Assembly: GCA_029204225.1 (NCBI GenBank)
Contig: CM055108.1
Location: 17,101,125 to 17,165,124 of the forward strand
Length of the DNA: 64,000 bases
Direction: 5' to 3'
Source of the DNA: Diphasiastrum complanatum
Lineage: Eukaryota; Streptophyta; Lycopodiopsida; Lycopodiales; Lycopodiaceae
The notes beneath the pieces are model-generated. The model searched no databases, was not told where the DNA came from, and saw only the letters and a list, made by a program, of their open reading frames with translations. Position 1 is the first letter of the stretch. Every line of letters starts with the position of its first letter. The position numbers and the translations under genes are program-made. Below are positions 22,119 to 34,400 of the stretch, one piece after another.

Positions 22119-24080
22119 CAAATATTAAGCAACCGAAATAAAAAATTTGATTAACTATTTGATTCTTAATTTCACTACATTAATGTCTATTAGGCATGCA
22201 AGACATGCGACATTAAATTGATTTTTCACAATTACAGAATTTTACATAAAATCAAGTTCTACAAAAATTGTCAGCTATAAAACCCAGTTTTGTATCTATC
22301 AGTCAGAGTACATGCATATAACCACTCAAAAGATCTAACCACTCATGCATGTCAGAATCACTCTGAGAATCAACATATAGACATTCCATGCAAGCACAGT
22401 ACCTCAAAATAGGAAATTGACATGCATGCAATCAACAATTCAAAATTTCACCAATTTTGCTCACAAAATTGCAAAACTTCAGATGATCATATCTTTGGCT
22501 ACAGGACACCAAATTGGGTGCTGTAAAGCTCAGTACAAAGGGAGACCTAGTGAACAAGACTCTTGCCATGTCAGGTTGCCACCTAGGATTCACACGTGCG
22601 AGTTCGAAACAACCAAAAAACCTGTAGGAGGGTGCACTTTTTCAAGCCCAGTCTGCCTAAAAACTTGCAAACACTCAACCAAGCCTAAAAGTGATGATCC
22701 ATGAATTTTTTATTTCTAGAAGTCAAAATTGCTACAAACTTGATGGAATTGAAACATAGGCCTCTATCCATCAATTTACAAGTTTGATAGCTTTTTGAGA
22801 AGGTAAAAAGGAATATAAATCATGCTGTAAAAAATTTAGAATGATCCCCTTATGGATTTAGACAAATCCACCCCCCAAAATTCACCAAAATTGGTTAATT
22901 TTGAAATTTTTTGACTTCCTAGAAACCCAATTGCTGGAATTCTTGGCAATAACTTCTAGGACAACTTCAAAAGACTATGATTCATCTTTCCCATCTTTAA
23001 TTGATGTTCAACAACCTCCTACCATACAAGTTCATGAAAAAACAAGCAAAAATCATGGATTTTGGCCCTTTCTAGGTTTTTTCATCATGACATATTGGAA
23101 TTTAATGGCAAGAACATTTTTCTAATCCACATGCAATCCAATATACAGAGTTATAGCCAACTAATTGATCTGAACTTGTTGGATTTTGAATTCTACCATC
23201 AATTTTGTGCCAAAATCATGGAAAACAAGCCAAAATTGGCCACAAAAAAGCGTAGAATCCACATTCATGGGAAGATCCAACATGCAACCTGAATTTCAAC
23301 TAGTTGAAAGTGAACACTTGCTGGAAATTTCAGTGTCTTCCGTGGGATATATCAAGGGACCTCAAAATATTCCTCTGGTTCCAGGCCTGCGATTGTCCAA
23401 AGACCAATGTCCTCAAACCAAGTAGGAAGAGGAGTAGATGAGAGAGTATTCCTATCTTGAGTTCCCAACTCCCACAAAAAAGGCATTCAAAGAGTCATAG
23501 GTTATGGAAGAAGTCTCTTGACCTTCCATAAGCCTATGAAGGTTCTTTAACTCCCCTAGGCCACTCTCTTTCTCATTTGTTGTGCATGGAACTCCATAGT
23601 GTATTGGAGGGTGCCATTTGCCATCTATATGAGGGGAGAGGGGCACCCATCTTTTTAGTTTGCTATGCTTATGCTCTAGTGTGGCTACTAGTGTATAGAA
23701 TGTTTTCTTGTGTGTAGTATGCTTAGAGTTTGGATCTTGCTTATGGTATGGGACATAAGTAGGGTTTGGATCTTGAGTATGCTATGGTTTGTGGTGGTAT
23801 GCTTGTGATTAGTTATTGGTTAGCAAGGGAGTGCTAGATTAACCAAGTTGTAGGATTGCATGTGCTAGCTAGCTATGGTTGGGTGGTGAATACTTGAGGC
23901 CACTTGTTATCTACCTTTGTGATTAAGATTAGGGACACAGGTGGAGGAGAGATCCATGGAGGCTTGAATATCCTTAGCAGGTGGAGGCATCCTAGCTTGG
24001 AGTTGGGGAACATTTTGGAGCTTGTAGGTTACTTGGAGGACCTTTGGAGTCACTACCTTTGGATTAGGAGGACTTCCTGA
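22119..24080. other. Non-coding DNA, probable LTR in its right part
   Basis: No coding similarity recognised; the short frames at 22417-23425 are without motifs. Because a clear primer-binding site follows at 24092, the right few hundred bases (perhaps 23640-24091) are probably a 5' LTR, but no second copy was found to define its edges. Confidence 0.45.
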
Positions 24081-24091
24081 CTTCATTTGTA

Positions 24092-24103
24092 AAAGTGGTA
24101 TCA
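24092..24103 (+). other. Primer-binding site (initiator Met tRNA)
   Basis: Exact TGGTATCAGAGC on the plus strand, followed by leader-like DNA. It marks the 5' end of a plus-strand element whose body is interrupted or lost. Confidence 0.8.
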
Positions 24104-24417
24104 GAGCTAGACAAAGTATGGTAACCTTTCTAACCTTCTTCAAGTTCTATAAAGATCACAAACTAATTTTTTTTGGAGAAAATTATTGGCTTTTCTAGTA
24201 ATAGGAAGCCTGTAGTTGAAGTACTCAATGAATCTAGTTCTCTTGATAAAGAGTAGTGATGCTTATAGAATTGTTTAGGAGTTGATTTTTGATTATGTTA
24301 GATAAGTTTTCATAAAACTTCATTAGTTTTCCATTTCTAGTCACTAGTTTCATGGATTTGAAGAACTAGGTTGGCAAAGAGCTTTTACCTTCTTAGGATG
24401 TCCAGGACACTCCTAAG

Positions 24418-26556
24418 ATGCTCTTTTTGTTCCGCCATGTCTTACTGAACACTAGGATATCATCTAATAATACCACTACAAATCTTTCCAAATATGGCTT
24501 GAACAAATCATTCACCATCTGTTGGAAAGTTGTCGGTGCATTGGTTAGACCAAAAGACAACACCAAAAATTTGTAGTGTCCAAAGCGAGTTCAAAACCCG
24601 TTTTTGGTATATCTTCTACCCTAATGTGTATCTGATGGTATTCCGATCTTAGATCTATCTTGGTAAAGTACTTAGCACCACCACGATAATCTATTAGGTG
24701 ATCCATCCGCGACAATGGATATCTATTCTTAACGGTTACCTTGTTCAATTTCTTATAATCGACGCAAAACCCTATAGTCCCATCCTTCTTGGCAACCAGA
24801 ACCACTGGTGATGACTTACTAGGTTGTACCCACCCCTTCTTTAGGTAATCATGTAAATGCCTACTTACCTCAGCCTCTTCCGATGCACTCATCCAATAAG
24901 GACGTTGTGCGATCGGAATTGGACCAAGTATAAGGTCGATTTTATGATCAACTCTCTTTTCGGGTGGTAAACCTACAAGAAGGTCTAAAAAAACATCATT
25001 GAATTCCTGTCTAAGTTCATTATAGGCTTCAAACTCTATAATGTTTTCACTAGGCATATTCATGGCATTTATGTTAAGTTTTTTATCATTACAGCAAATG
25101 AAATCATTATGAAAACATAAATAAACTTTAAAATCATAATTTTTCATTATTGAATTAAGTTCCTGTTTAGAATAAGAATTAACATTTTTAGTGTTAACAC
25201 TTAAACTAGCCTTGATCTTAATCAAAGAATTCTCATGCATAAAAGATAAATATTTTTCAACAAAATCAATTCTCAATGACTTATTCTTATCAAAACGCCA
25301 TTGTTGCCCGAGAACAATATTTACATTAGCTAATATAACAACATGGAATTCTAGTTTTTCAGAGTAATCATGTATATGTAACTCTACATCAGGAACAATA
25401 TAATCCATAAACTCGGAATTGCTTCCCGATGCCATTGTCACACAGTATTTTTTCTCACTTTTTCAGGTAGGAAGTTTTACCGTCTGCACCAAATTTACAT
25501 TAATAAAGCTATGAGTGGACCCTATGTCAAAAAGGACATTAACAACTTGATTTTTAACTTTACCTTTAATGCAAATAAGGTCATTGGGTCCAAAAACTAA
25601 AGAACTAAGGAAACATACATCCATCTCATTACTTCAAGATAGATTACCTGAGGTAGAAGCTGGTTTTTTGACGCAATCTCATGCAAGGTGACCCTCACCA
25701 TTGCACTTGAAGCATAGGTTCTTCTTACGAGCTTCAGCTATATCTTTGCCACCCTGATGGTTTTTAAAGTTTTTCTTGGTCTTCTTGGGATTGCTGGAAT
25801 TGGAATCTGTTTCATTAGCAGCTTCCCTATCCTTCATGTTGAGTTGAAAACCTTTCTTTGGCTCATTAGGCTGGTGACCCCTAGATGGCTTAGGTGTGTC
25901 ATCAAAATACCTTGCAGCCCTAATAGAATCCTCTAGGGTTTTTGGATGCTTCCTACAAACATCCACTTGGTAATCTTTTGGTAATCCATCAGTAAACATT
26001 AACATTTGTACCTTTGGTGGAATGTCACTATAAAGTGGATTCAAGTACTCATGAAAATATTGAATAAATTGTTCCAAACCTTTATTCATTGTTAAATGAC
26101 TCAACTTTTGAAAGTGTTCATAGTCATCTAATAGTGGTAGGAAGTATTCCCTAAAAACTATGCAAAATCATCCCATGTACAATGTTGATTGCCTTTTGCA
26201 ACTAGGTCATCCCACCATACTAAGGCTCTTCCTTCAAGGAACGTAGTTATAGTGGACAACTTTTCACATTCACGGAATTGGTTCATGCCAAAGTATCTGT
26301 TCCATACATTAAGCCATGAACTTACCACTTGCAAGTTCCTATCTTTCTTCTCCCCCTTAAACCATTTTATGGGAGGTGGAACTAAATGCTTCTTTTGGTT
26401 GGCTAACCTAGACTCTAAGTCTTGGTCCCTTTGATTAGTTTCAAGAAGCTTTTTATTAGTGGCTTGAATTTGTTGGTATAAAAGTTCAAGAGCTTGTGCC
26501 ACATTGGATGAGTTTGATAGATCAAATGTTGGATATTCATTGGTCTGATCCATCAA
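24418..26556 (-). pseudogene. Truncated Gypsy gag-protease-RT
   Basis: Gag starts at 26556 and has ALVWWDDL (about 26200) and a CCHC-type FKCNGEGHLA start (25690). Protease follows with an FDIGSTHSFI-like site at about 25540, where Ile replaces the usual Thr or Ser after Asp. RT runs from about 25000 with [20 protein letters not shown] (24790), RYPL and DLRSEYHQI, then a frame change and a [12 protein letters not shown]-type catalytic block near 24450. It stops there: no RNase H or integrase follows. Stops near 25680, 25620 and 25440 and a frameshift near 24545 break it. Confidence 0.85.
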
Positions 26557-26900
26557 AGTTGCTTGTGTGTTTTTCTATTATGCAAAGCAAGTAGTTCTGA
26601 TTAGAATGATAGAAATGCTTCAATTCTTACATAATCCAATGCAAAGAATTACTTCTACTCATTAAATACTTATTGTTTGTAAGCTCAGTCCAAGCCTACT
26701 TTTTGCAAGCTCAATCCAAGCTTAAGAGAAAACTACACCAAGCAATTTTCTACTTTTGCCTCAATCCAAAGCAAAAATCAAAACTAATCTTTATGTAAAC
26801 TTCAATTGAATACTTCAAGCTAATGTTTATATGAAGTTCCCATTCCAATTCCATTTTCATTTGTCACTTCAAATTCAACACAAATTTTCACATTTCTCAA
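26557..26900 (-). other. Leader of the truncated Gypsy
   Basis: Non-coding, with a short near-repeat (taagctcagtccaagcctac / gcaagctcaatccaagctt) at 26681-26723. No primer-binding site was found, so its 5' end is not resolved. Confidence 0.4.
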
Positions 26901-26904
26901 GTCT

Positions 26905-27312
26905 AAGTGTGACCTTTTTGCTAAGGAATTGTCCTACTTGGGGCATAAGATTTCCGAACATGGAGTGGGGATTGAGGCCGATCGTATCCAGAGGGTTATT
27001 GAATGGCCTATTCTTACTGCAGTTTGGAAAATCAAGTCTTTCTTGGGGTTTGTAGGATTTTTCCGTCGTCATATTCTCCAATTTGCTCGATTGGTATTTC
27101 CTCTTACCCAGGTCTTGAAAGGCTATAAGAAGCTAAGCCGGAGGGCTAAGAGTCCACTAGGGGAGTGGACGGAGAATATGAGTAATTTTTTTGAGTTTCT
27201 TAAAAAAAGTGTCACTTCAGTACCATTACTAATCATTGGCGATCCTAATAAGGCTTTTGTGGTTAGGACCAATGCCAGTGACAACATAATTATGACATCA
27301 TCCAAAATATAG
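26905..27312 (+). pseudogene. Gypsy RT C-terminus / RNase H start, relic
   Basis: The frame at 26929-27312 reads LSYLGHKISEHGV, then KSFLGFVGFFRRHI and FVVRTNASD, the end of Gypsy reverse transcriptase and the first catalytic Asp region of RNase H. It is on the opposite strand to the neighbouring Gypsy relic, so it comes from a different copy, possibly the plus-strand element whose primer-binding site lies at 24092. Confidence 0.75.
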
Positions 27313-27439
27313 CTTTTGAAATGATCAAACATATGATGTTGGATGGCATCGGCTTTCTCTTATTCAAAGGGATTAATCTTTGTTTTTTGTTTAGATTTTT
27401 TGGCTAAAACTTTTGAGAGATGACTTGAAGATTCAAGAT

Positions 27440-29777
27440 CCCAATCAACTTTGCCTTTATCTCAAGAGAGAACCTTCCAACCTATGAAGAACTAGGTGGA
27501 TTGCTTTTGCAGGAAGAGCAATGTCAATTGTGAGGATCAAAGGATCAAGCATACCACAGCAAAACGGAGTTGCAGAATGAAAGAACAAAACCATTGTTGA
27601 GCTGGCAAGGGCGATGCTCAAAAGCAAGGGTTTGCCAAACACCTTTTGGGTAGAAGATTGCAGCACAACTACACACATCTTGAATCGGTGTCCTACCAAA
27701 TCTGTGGAAGGTAAGACACTTCATGAAGCTTTTACTGAAAAGAAACCTAATATTTCTCATTTGAGAGTATTTGGTTGTGATGCTTATGCTCATATTCCTG
27801 ATGAGAAACGAAGGAAATTGGATGCAAAAGCTATCAGGTGTATTTTTCTTGGATATAATGAGAAGGCCAAGGCATACAAGATGTATGATATGAATGCACA
27901 GAAGCTTGTGATTTCTAGGGATGCTACATTTGACGAGATGGGTCGAGGTGAATAATCTGAAGTAATAATTGAACCTTTTGATGAGGGAGCGAAAAGTACA
28001 GGTCAAGAAGGAAGTGGATTTTGATGTTGAAGATCAAATAGACAAAGGCAAGCCTGATGCTGAAGTTCCCAAGAGCGTACCTAAATGATACTCATCAGTC
28101 ACAGATGATGCAAAGAAGGGAGATACTCCCTAATCTAGCGAGCAGGGAGAGCTCAGAAGATCAAGTAGAAATCAAAAACCTCCTGCAAAATTAGAGGTGA
28201 ATCTAGCCCCAATGGGTTATGTGCTCAAGGCTCAAGAACCAAAATCTTTTGATGAAGCAAAGAAGCACAAGGAGTGACATGCAGCTATGGAAATAGAAAT
28301 GGAAGCCATATCAAAAAATAAGACGTGGAACTTGGTTGAGCTACCTGATGGTAAGACGCTTATCACTTGCAAATGGATTTATAAGATCAAATATGGAATG
28401 GATGGGCAACTCAACAAGTACAAAGCACAGTTGGTTGCAAGAGGATTTGAGCAGCAAGAAGACATTGATTTTGAGAAAACCTTCGCACCCGTAGCTAAGA
28501 TGGTAACTATATGTTCTATCATTGCTATTTCTGCTTTCTATGGTTGGAAGATCCAACAAATGGACGTTAAAGCTACTTTTCTCAATGGAGTTCTGGATGA
28601 AGAGGTGTACTTAGTACAACCTCAAGGATTTGTTGAGTCAAGGAGAGAGCATTCTGTTTGTAAGCTCAACAAAGCTATTTATGGATTGAAGCAAGCACCA
28701 CGGGCGTGGCACTCTTGCATTAATGAATACTTCAAGCGAAGGGGAATGGTAAAGAGTGATGTTGGTCCTAATCTTTACATTCTAAGGCAAGATTCAGATA
28801 TAGTGTTCATTGTGTTGTACGTGGATAATTTGATTATTACATAAAGTAATGAGAGCTTAATTGATAAAATCCAATCAAATCTTTCCAATGCTTTTGATAT
28901 GAGCGATCTAGGATTGATGCACTATTGTCTTGGCATTGAAGTATGGCAAAAGGAAGACATGGTCTTTCTTACACAAAGCAAATATGCACGAAATTTGCTT
29001 TATAAGTTCAATATGCAGAATTGTAAGCCTTTGAGCACACCTATGGATGTCAACATGAAGTTTACTGCATATGATGAATCTGAGAAAGTGGATGATGATT
29101 TGTAGGCAACTGGTGGGTAGTTTGATTTATTTGACACACACGCAACCTGATATTTCTTATGCCATTGGTGTTGTTAGTCAATTTATGCAAGATCCTAGTC
29201 AAGCACATTGGAAGTCTGCTAAACATATTCTTAGATACTTCGAGGGACATTGAATTTGGGTTTGAAGTATGATCATCTAGAAAAGCCAATGTTGGTAGGT
29301 TACACAAATGTTGATTGGGCTGGTAATATTGATGACATAAGATCTATCAGTGGTCATACATTTACTTATGGTACAGCTGCAGTTTCATGGAGCAGCAAAA
29401 AATAACCTACAATAGTCTTATCCTGGATGGAAGCTAAATATCGAGCACTCAGCAATGCTACACAAGAAGCAATATGGTTATGAAGATTGCTTGTGAATTT
29501 AGGTCAACCACAGGTGGATGCGACTACTATATCTTGCGACAATCAAAGCTACATTCAACTTGCCAAAAATCCAGTTCTACATGCACGAGCCAAGCACATC
29601 GAAATACATTATCATTTTTTTCAAGAGAAAATTCTCAATGGAGCCATTGATCTTGTTTTTTGTAAATATGAAGATCAAATGACAAATATTTTTACTAAGT
29701 CATTAGGTAGATTTAAATTTAAAAAGTTTCATACTCTACTAGGAATAGAAGAATGTAATTTTATCATTGAGGGAGAG
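27440..29777 (+). pseudogene. Copia pol relic (integrase C-part, RT, RNase H)
   Basis: Integrase end with PQQNGVAE near 27555, WVEDCSTTTHILNRCP and HLRVFGCDAYAHIPDE (to 27955); RT with CKWIYKIKYGMDG, KMVTI, QQMDVKATFLNG (28560) and LYVDNLIIT (28815), where the catalytic YVDD has become YVDN; RNase H at 29071-29783 with several stops, HARAKHIEIHYHFF and a terminal FTKSLGRFKFKKFH. Stops at 27953, 28085, 28278, 28844 and 29103 inactivate it. Gag, protease and the 5' LTR are absent. Confidence 0.88.
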
Positions 29778-29899
29778 TGTTAGAAATCAATGATAAACTT
29801 CATTGTTAAACTTCTTAGTTATTGATTATGATGTACATTAATGTTGACAACCGTTACCAGCTGTAATTAGCTGTAGGCTAGCCTATTAGTTAACGGCTA

Positions 29900-29979
<80 letters not shown>

Positions 29980-30050
29980 GGGTTTATTGTACATTTTACA
30001 TTCAGTATGCAATACAATGAATAGTGTGTGAGATTACCATGCATCATCTA
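29778..30050 (+). mobile_element. 3' LTR of Copia relic, with CT expansion
   Basis: TGTTAGAAATC follows the purine tract gagggagag. The LTR is split by a (TC)n tract at 29903-29975. The right end near 30050 is approximate, as no second copy is present. Confidence 0.65.
29903..29975 (+). repeat. (TC)n microsatellite inside LTR
   Basis: About 36 perfect CT dinucleotides. Confidence 0.98.
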
Positions 30051-32589
30051 TACACATGGACACATTATATAATTTTACCATTGCTCTATCAATGGAATCC
30101 ATTCATGCGATGATTTTTGGATCTATATCATCTAGGTACCACCTATAAGAGCATGCCAAATATCACTTATATCATTTGAGATGTTTTAGACATTTCTCCT
30201 TGTCCTTCCACATTATTAGGATTCTCTTACGTTGTCTCTTGTTACCTCTTATCTCGATGGACTTATCCATATGAAGCTCCAAACTAGTGTGAGCTCTCTC
30301 AAAGAATGAATTACTTTAAATATTCTAGAAACTCATTCACTTGAGTGACTCATTCAAAAGCACATAAAAATGTGATCTAAATTTCAACAAAACCATAATA
30401 ATCTGCACCCAACAAATAACCCCCCACACTAGGATAGTGTTTTCCATTCATTTTTTCATTCGGAGAAAATATGATGAACTATGTATCTACTAAAACATCT
30501 AGCCACAAAAGTATTGGAGCTATATTGCCATCTTCTCTTTCTAGCAATCATACAGGCATAGAACAAGTTTTCAACCACTACTTAGAACTATGGCTATAGT
30601 TTCTTCCATTAACATCAACCATCTCAGTTTTTGGAATTCACATCAAGAAACATTCATGAAGGATTTGTATCTATCTCAATAAGATTAAAGCTAGCTATAG
30701 TTATAGCATACACTATCTAGCCTACTTTTAGGCATGTTGCAATTATTTCCATAAAAAAACAACTTTTACGAGGCTTGGGTATGCAAAAAATGTAACATTC
30801 TCAAGGTGATCGATGAGTGGAGTGAAATAGTTAATCATTGAATGATTTAACTTTTTGAATTTGGATCCAAGGTGGTCGAATTGGGGACATAAAAGGAGTC
30901 TAGTTTGGAGAATGGAACTCAAATACTAATGCCACAATTGTTGTATCACAACAAAAGAGATGCATTATAGAGGTTGCAACTTTTGAAAAATGAGGTTCAT
31001 ATGAAAGTTACAAGGATATTATGGTGGAGGGACCATCATTATGAAGTATGTGCATGAAGTCACCAAGAATGATTAGATTGTCATCCTAGATTTTGGGAAA
31101 CAAGGATCATAACTATGAACAAAGTGATATTAGGACTATAGATATTGAGAAACGAAATATGAAAGGCCAATTTATTTCATTCATGCAGCGAGTGTTGAGT
31201 TTAAGGCACATATAGATGTAGAGTCGGGATACATGTCTCATAACGTGCTCCATTTTCGCATGCAACGAAACCCCCAAAATTTAAATGTCCTATATGTATT
31301 TTTCTCTCTTTTTGAATATATAGTTCAAATGTGTGTTGATTGGGGTGTGGTGTGCTCTCTCTTTTAACTATTGTGAATCAAATTGATGGTTAGCTTGTTA
31401 GATTGGTAGCATAAACTGGAGGATCGATCAGTGGCATGGTATTAGAGACTTGGTCAGGTGCAGTCTTACATTAACTAGAAGTTGAATTCTGGGAGACATG
31501 AAGAACCGTTTACGATTCGCCAAGCAAGCTATCAAATCATATTTGAAAAATCCTAAATCAGAGTGCTACCGGAATTTACAAGCTTGAATTTAGTAAAATT
31601 TGTAAACTTTTCAAAAAAAAATTGGTTTTTCAAAGCAAGCATAGCTTTCCCAACAGAAATGGACTGTTTGGACTCATTATCACACCAATTGATATGTTGT
31701 TAGCTCCAACAACAAGATAGTAGCAGGACGACCTCATAGGAATAAAGATTTCTTGGTACACAAAAGCTTGAATCTTTCATTGTAGTAAATGTTTTTGAGT
31801 GCTGTGAAAATGTAGCTAAGGCCACTTGGTGAGAGGAAAGTATGCCCAAGAAGTTGTGGTTAGCCATATGACTAGTTTGCGCATGCCCAGCTCGGGTAGA
31901 AACCTAGCATCCCAAAGTGGTTAGTGTCTCGAGAGAAGTCTTTTAGCATGCCAAAAGCTTTCACCCATCGGATCTTGGGTCAATGGAATCAATGGTGAAA
32001 GACTTGTGGATCATGGGCCGTTGGTGAAAAATTAGAAAACAATTTGGACAATACATCAGAAATCTCTTCCTATACATGGGAACTAAAAAACTGAAGTCCT
32101 TTCTCATCTTGTCAGTGCCTACATTAATGATATTGATATCTCTCTCATGTGTCTATGAAAAAATTGGCTTATGTCAGTGTGAGCTTCATCCCTTTATTTA
32201 ATTTTAGTAAGTGATGATTTGATGTTGATTGTAGTGGTGAGTACACAAGCTATGATGTGTCTAGATTCAGAGAGAAGTTGATTCTCAACATCCCTGCAAG
32301 GGTTGTATTGTATGTTGTACTCCCACAAAGCCCCCAAGTGCTAATGATGTATAGATAGAGAATGAAAAGAGGGGTATTTGAAAATGTCCCGGATGCATAG
32401 ATAACATATAGATAGATACAAACAAACTAATAGAGGATGACATTTGTACAAATGTACTAAAGCCCAACTTGGGGGGCTCTCTTTTATTGAAATAGAGACA
32501 TGAGATTATATATCTTTTCCAAAATATGATTTTTTTCATTGTTCTTCTACAATGTCGATTGCTAATGGAAGACCTTTGCAAGTTGTGAC
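30051..32589. other. Non-coding DNA; possible LTR and primer-binding site near 31436
   Basis: No coding similarity recognised. At 31435 the plus strand reads aTGGTATTAGAGACTTGG, a fair match to a Met-tRNA primer site, preceded by LTR-like DNA with CT-rich promoter words (31290-31430). No partner LTR was seen. The 98-codon minus-strand frame at 32285-32581 has no motif. Confidence 0.35.
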
Positions 32590-33740
32590 CATCTCTTATC
32601 TTTTTTTGATGGAAAACAAGTAGATTCTACAATCTCTACTTGAAGAGCAAAACACTACCATTATTCCTATCATTGAAATAGGATATCCTTTGGTCCTTAC
32701 ATTGGAATGATCATGCTCAAAGCATGTGGACCCAAAGATTTTCAATACAAATGATTTTTTATCTTTTATGATACTATTCAAACTATTACAAAAATAGTTA
32801 TCCAATGAAATTGCTTTATCAACAACAAATGGAGATTTGAAAGCGTCTAATTTCATTGTCTTGTCATAAAGAGTACTAAACACCATAGATCTTAAAGATA
32901 AGCAACAAGTCACTCCATGTCTACTAATACTATCTAACAAGTACTCAAAGACAGTAGACTCTCCAATGCTCACCACCCTTGCAAGATGCACACTTGAATG
33001 GAAAATTTGCATGCAATTTGATGACTCAGCCATTGTCATTGAGGACTCCCTTGGAACTCTCAAGCTTTTTATCTTTCAAAAGCAACACTAGCTTCCAACT
33101 TAAACAATCTTCCATGTTTAAATCCCTTTGCAATGCAAACATCATTCTTCAAGATGAAGCAAACACCATGCTTAAAGTGGACATCCAAACCACTTTCTAA
33201 GAGTAGACCAACACTAAGCATATTCTTGGTGATTGATGGTACATAAAGGACATTTTCTAGATCCATGCATTTTGAGGATTCTAGACACAAAGAGATGGTG
33301 CCAACACCATCTATCCTACACTCTTCATCATTTGCAGTAAAGACAAACTTTTTAGCATCATTGAATGAGTGTAAGGTTGAGAAAAAGTCCTTTTCACAAG
33401 ACATGTGGGAGCTAGCCCCATTGTCGATCCACCAATTGTCTCTTGAATTGCTATTGCTTGTTGGTGAGGATGTTATACTTCTCTCAACAAATCATTGCTC
33501 ACATTCATCTTCACATAATGAAGTGCAAGCCTAGATCTCTTCTTTTATCTAGCTAACTCCTGTGCACCTAGAGGTTTATCTTCATCTTCGATCAAGAACT
33601 CATAAAGGTCTTGGAGCACCAAGAGTGACTCCATCCTAACCTTCCAAATAGCATAATTTGTAAAATTCAACCTCTCACTAGCTTCTAGAAGGTATGCTCT
33701 AGCAGATTCCATCTTACTAGTGACTTCTACAAACAAGAAA
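32590..33740 (-). pseudogene. Copia gag-N / protease / integrase relic
   Basis: From 33736 down: gag start with LNFTNYAIWKVRMESLL (33660), then a jump to a protease-region IDNGASSHMSCE-like stretch (about 33425-33395), ITKNMLSVGLLLESGLDV (33220) and RLFKLEA (33090), then frames of the pre-integrase/integrase end (33063-32600) with VFGSTCF at about 32720. Most of gag, the integrase core and all RT are deleted. Its gag start resembles that of the intact Copia at 5092-11264, so the two are related. Confidence 0.75.
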
Positions 33741-33780
33741 TAGATTTGATTGACTTGAAAGTCACAAAGGTCTCACACTT

Positions 33781-34082
33781 GCAGTGTTTCACTCAAATTT
33801 GATTTCTAATCCAACAAATGGACTTATAATCACAGTTCTATCACTCCCTCACAAAGCTGGAATGAAGCTAAGATGAAGTGAAAACTACTTTCAAACAAAT
33901 CTTGCCAAGAAATGAATTTGATTGTCTCTAGAAACTCACTAAGGTCTCTCTCTTGTATTTTTTCACTCAAATTAGATTTCTATTCCAACAAATGGACTTA
34001 TAATCTCAGTTCTAGCACTCCCTCACAAAGTTGGAATGAAGATAAGATGATGTGAAATCTACTTACAATCAAATCTTGCCAA
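33781..34082. repeat. Imperfect tandem duplication, about 180 bp apart
   Basis: The phrase tttcactcaaatt(t/a)gatttct and the following 110 bases (including cctcacaaagctggaatgaag) occur at 33788 and again at 33968. It lies in the leader of the minus-strand Copia relic. Confidence 0.75.
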
Positions 34083-34099
34083 TTTTGGCTATTTTTGGA

Positions 34100-34400
34100 C
34101 AAAAAAAATGACTTAATCTCTTTCACACTTTTTGTACTTTCAAGACCTGTAAAACAAGTTTAGAGGACTTGATTTCAGCCTAGATTAATTAGATCTCATG
34201 ACCCTAAGTCAAATCTAATCAATGGCACTCGATCTTGGTAGCTTATCCTAAGATTTCCACCAAAAATTACATCAAAAGCTCACAAATTGAATTTCTTTGG
34301 ATCAAATGAATACCATGCATTAAATGCAGATTCAGAGGTGCCCACACATGTGGATAGTACGAATTTGGACCCCTACCAAGTTTGGGATCAAATCTCCTTA
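34100..34400. other. Non-coding DNA
   Basis: No gene recognised; probably the end of the minus-strand Copia leader or its lost 5' LTR. Confidence 0.35.

Noticed and set aside
31436-31450. TGGTATTAGAGACTTGG as proof of another LTR element
   Set aside because: A reasonable primer-binding match, but no partner LTR or coding sequence was found; kept only as a possibility in the annotation of that stretch.
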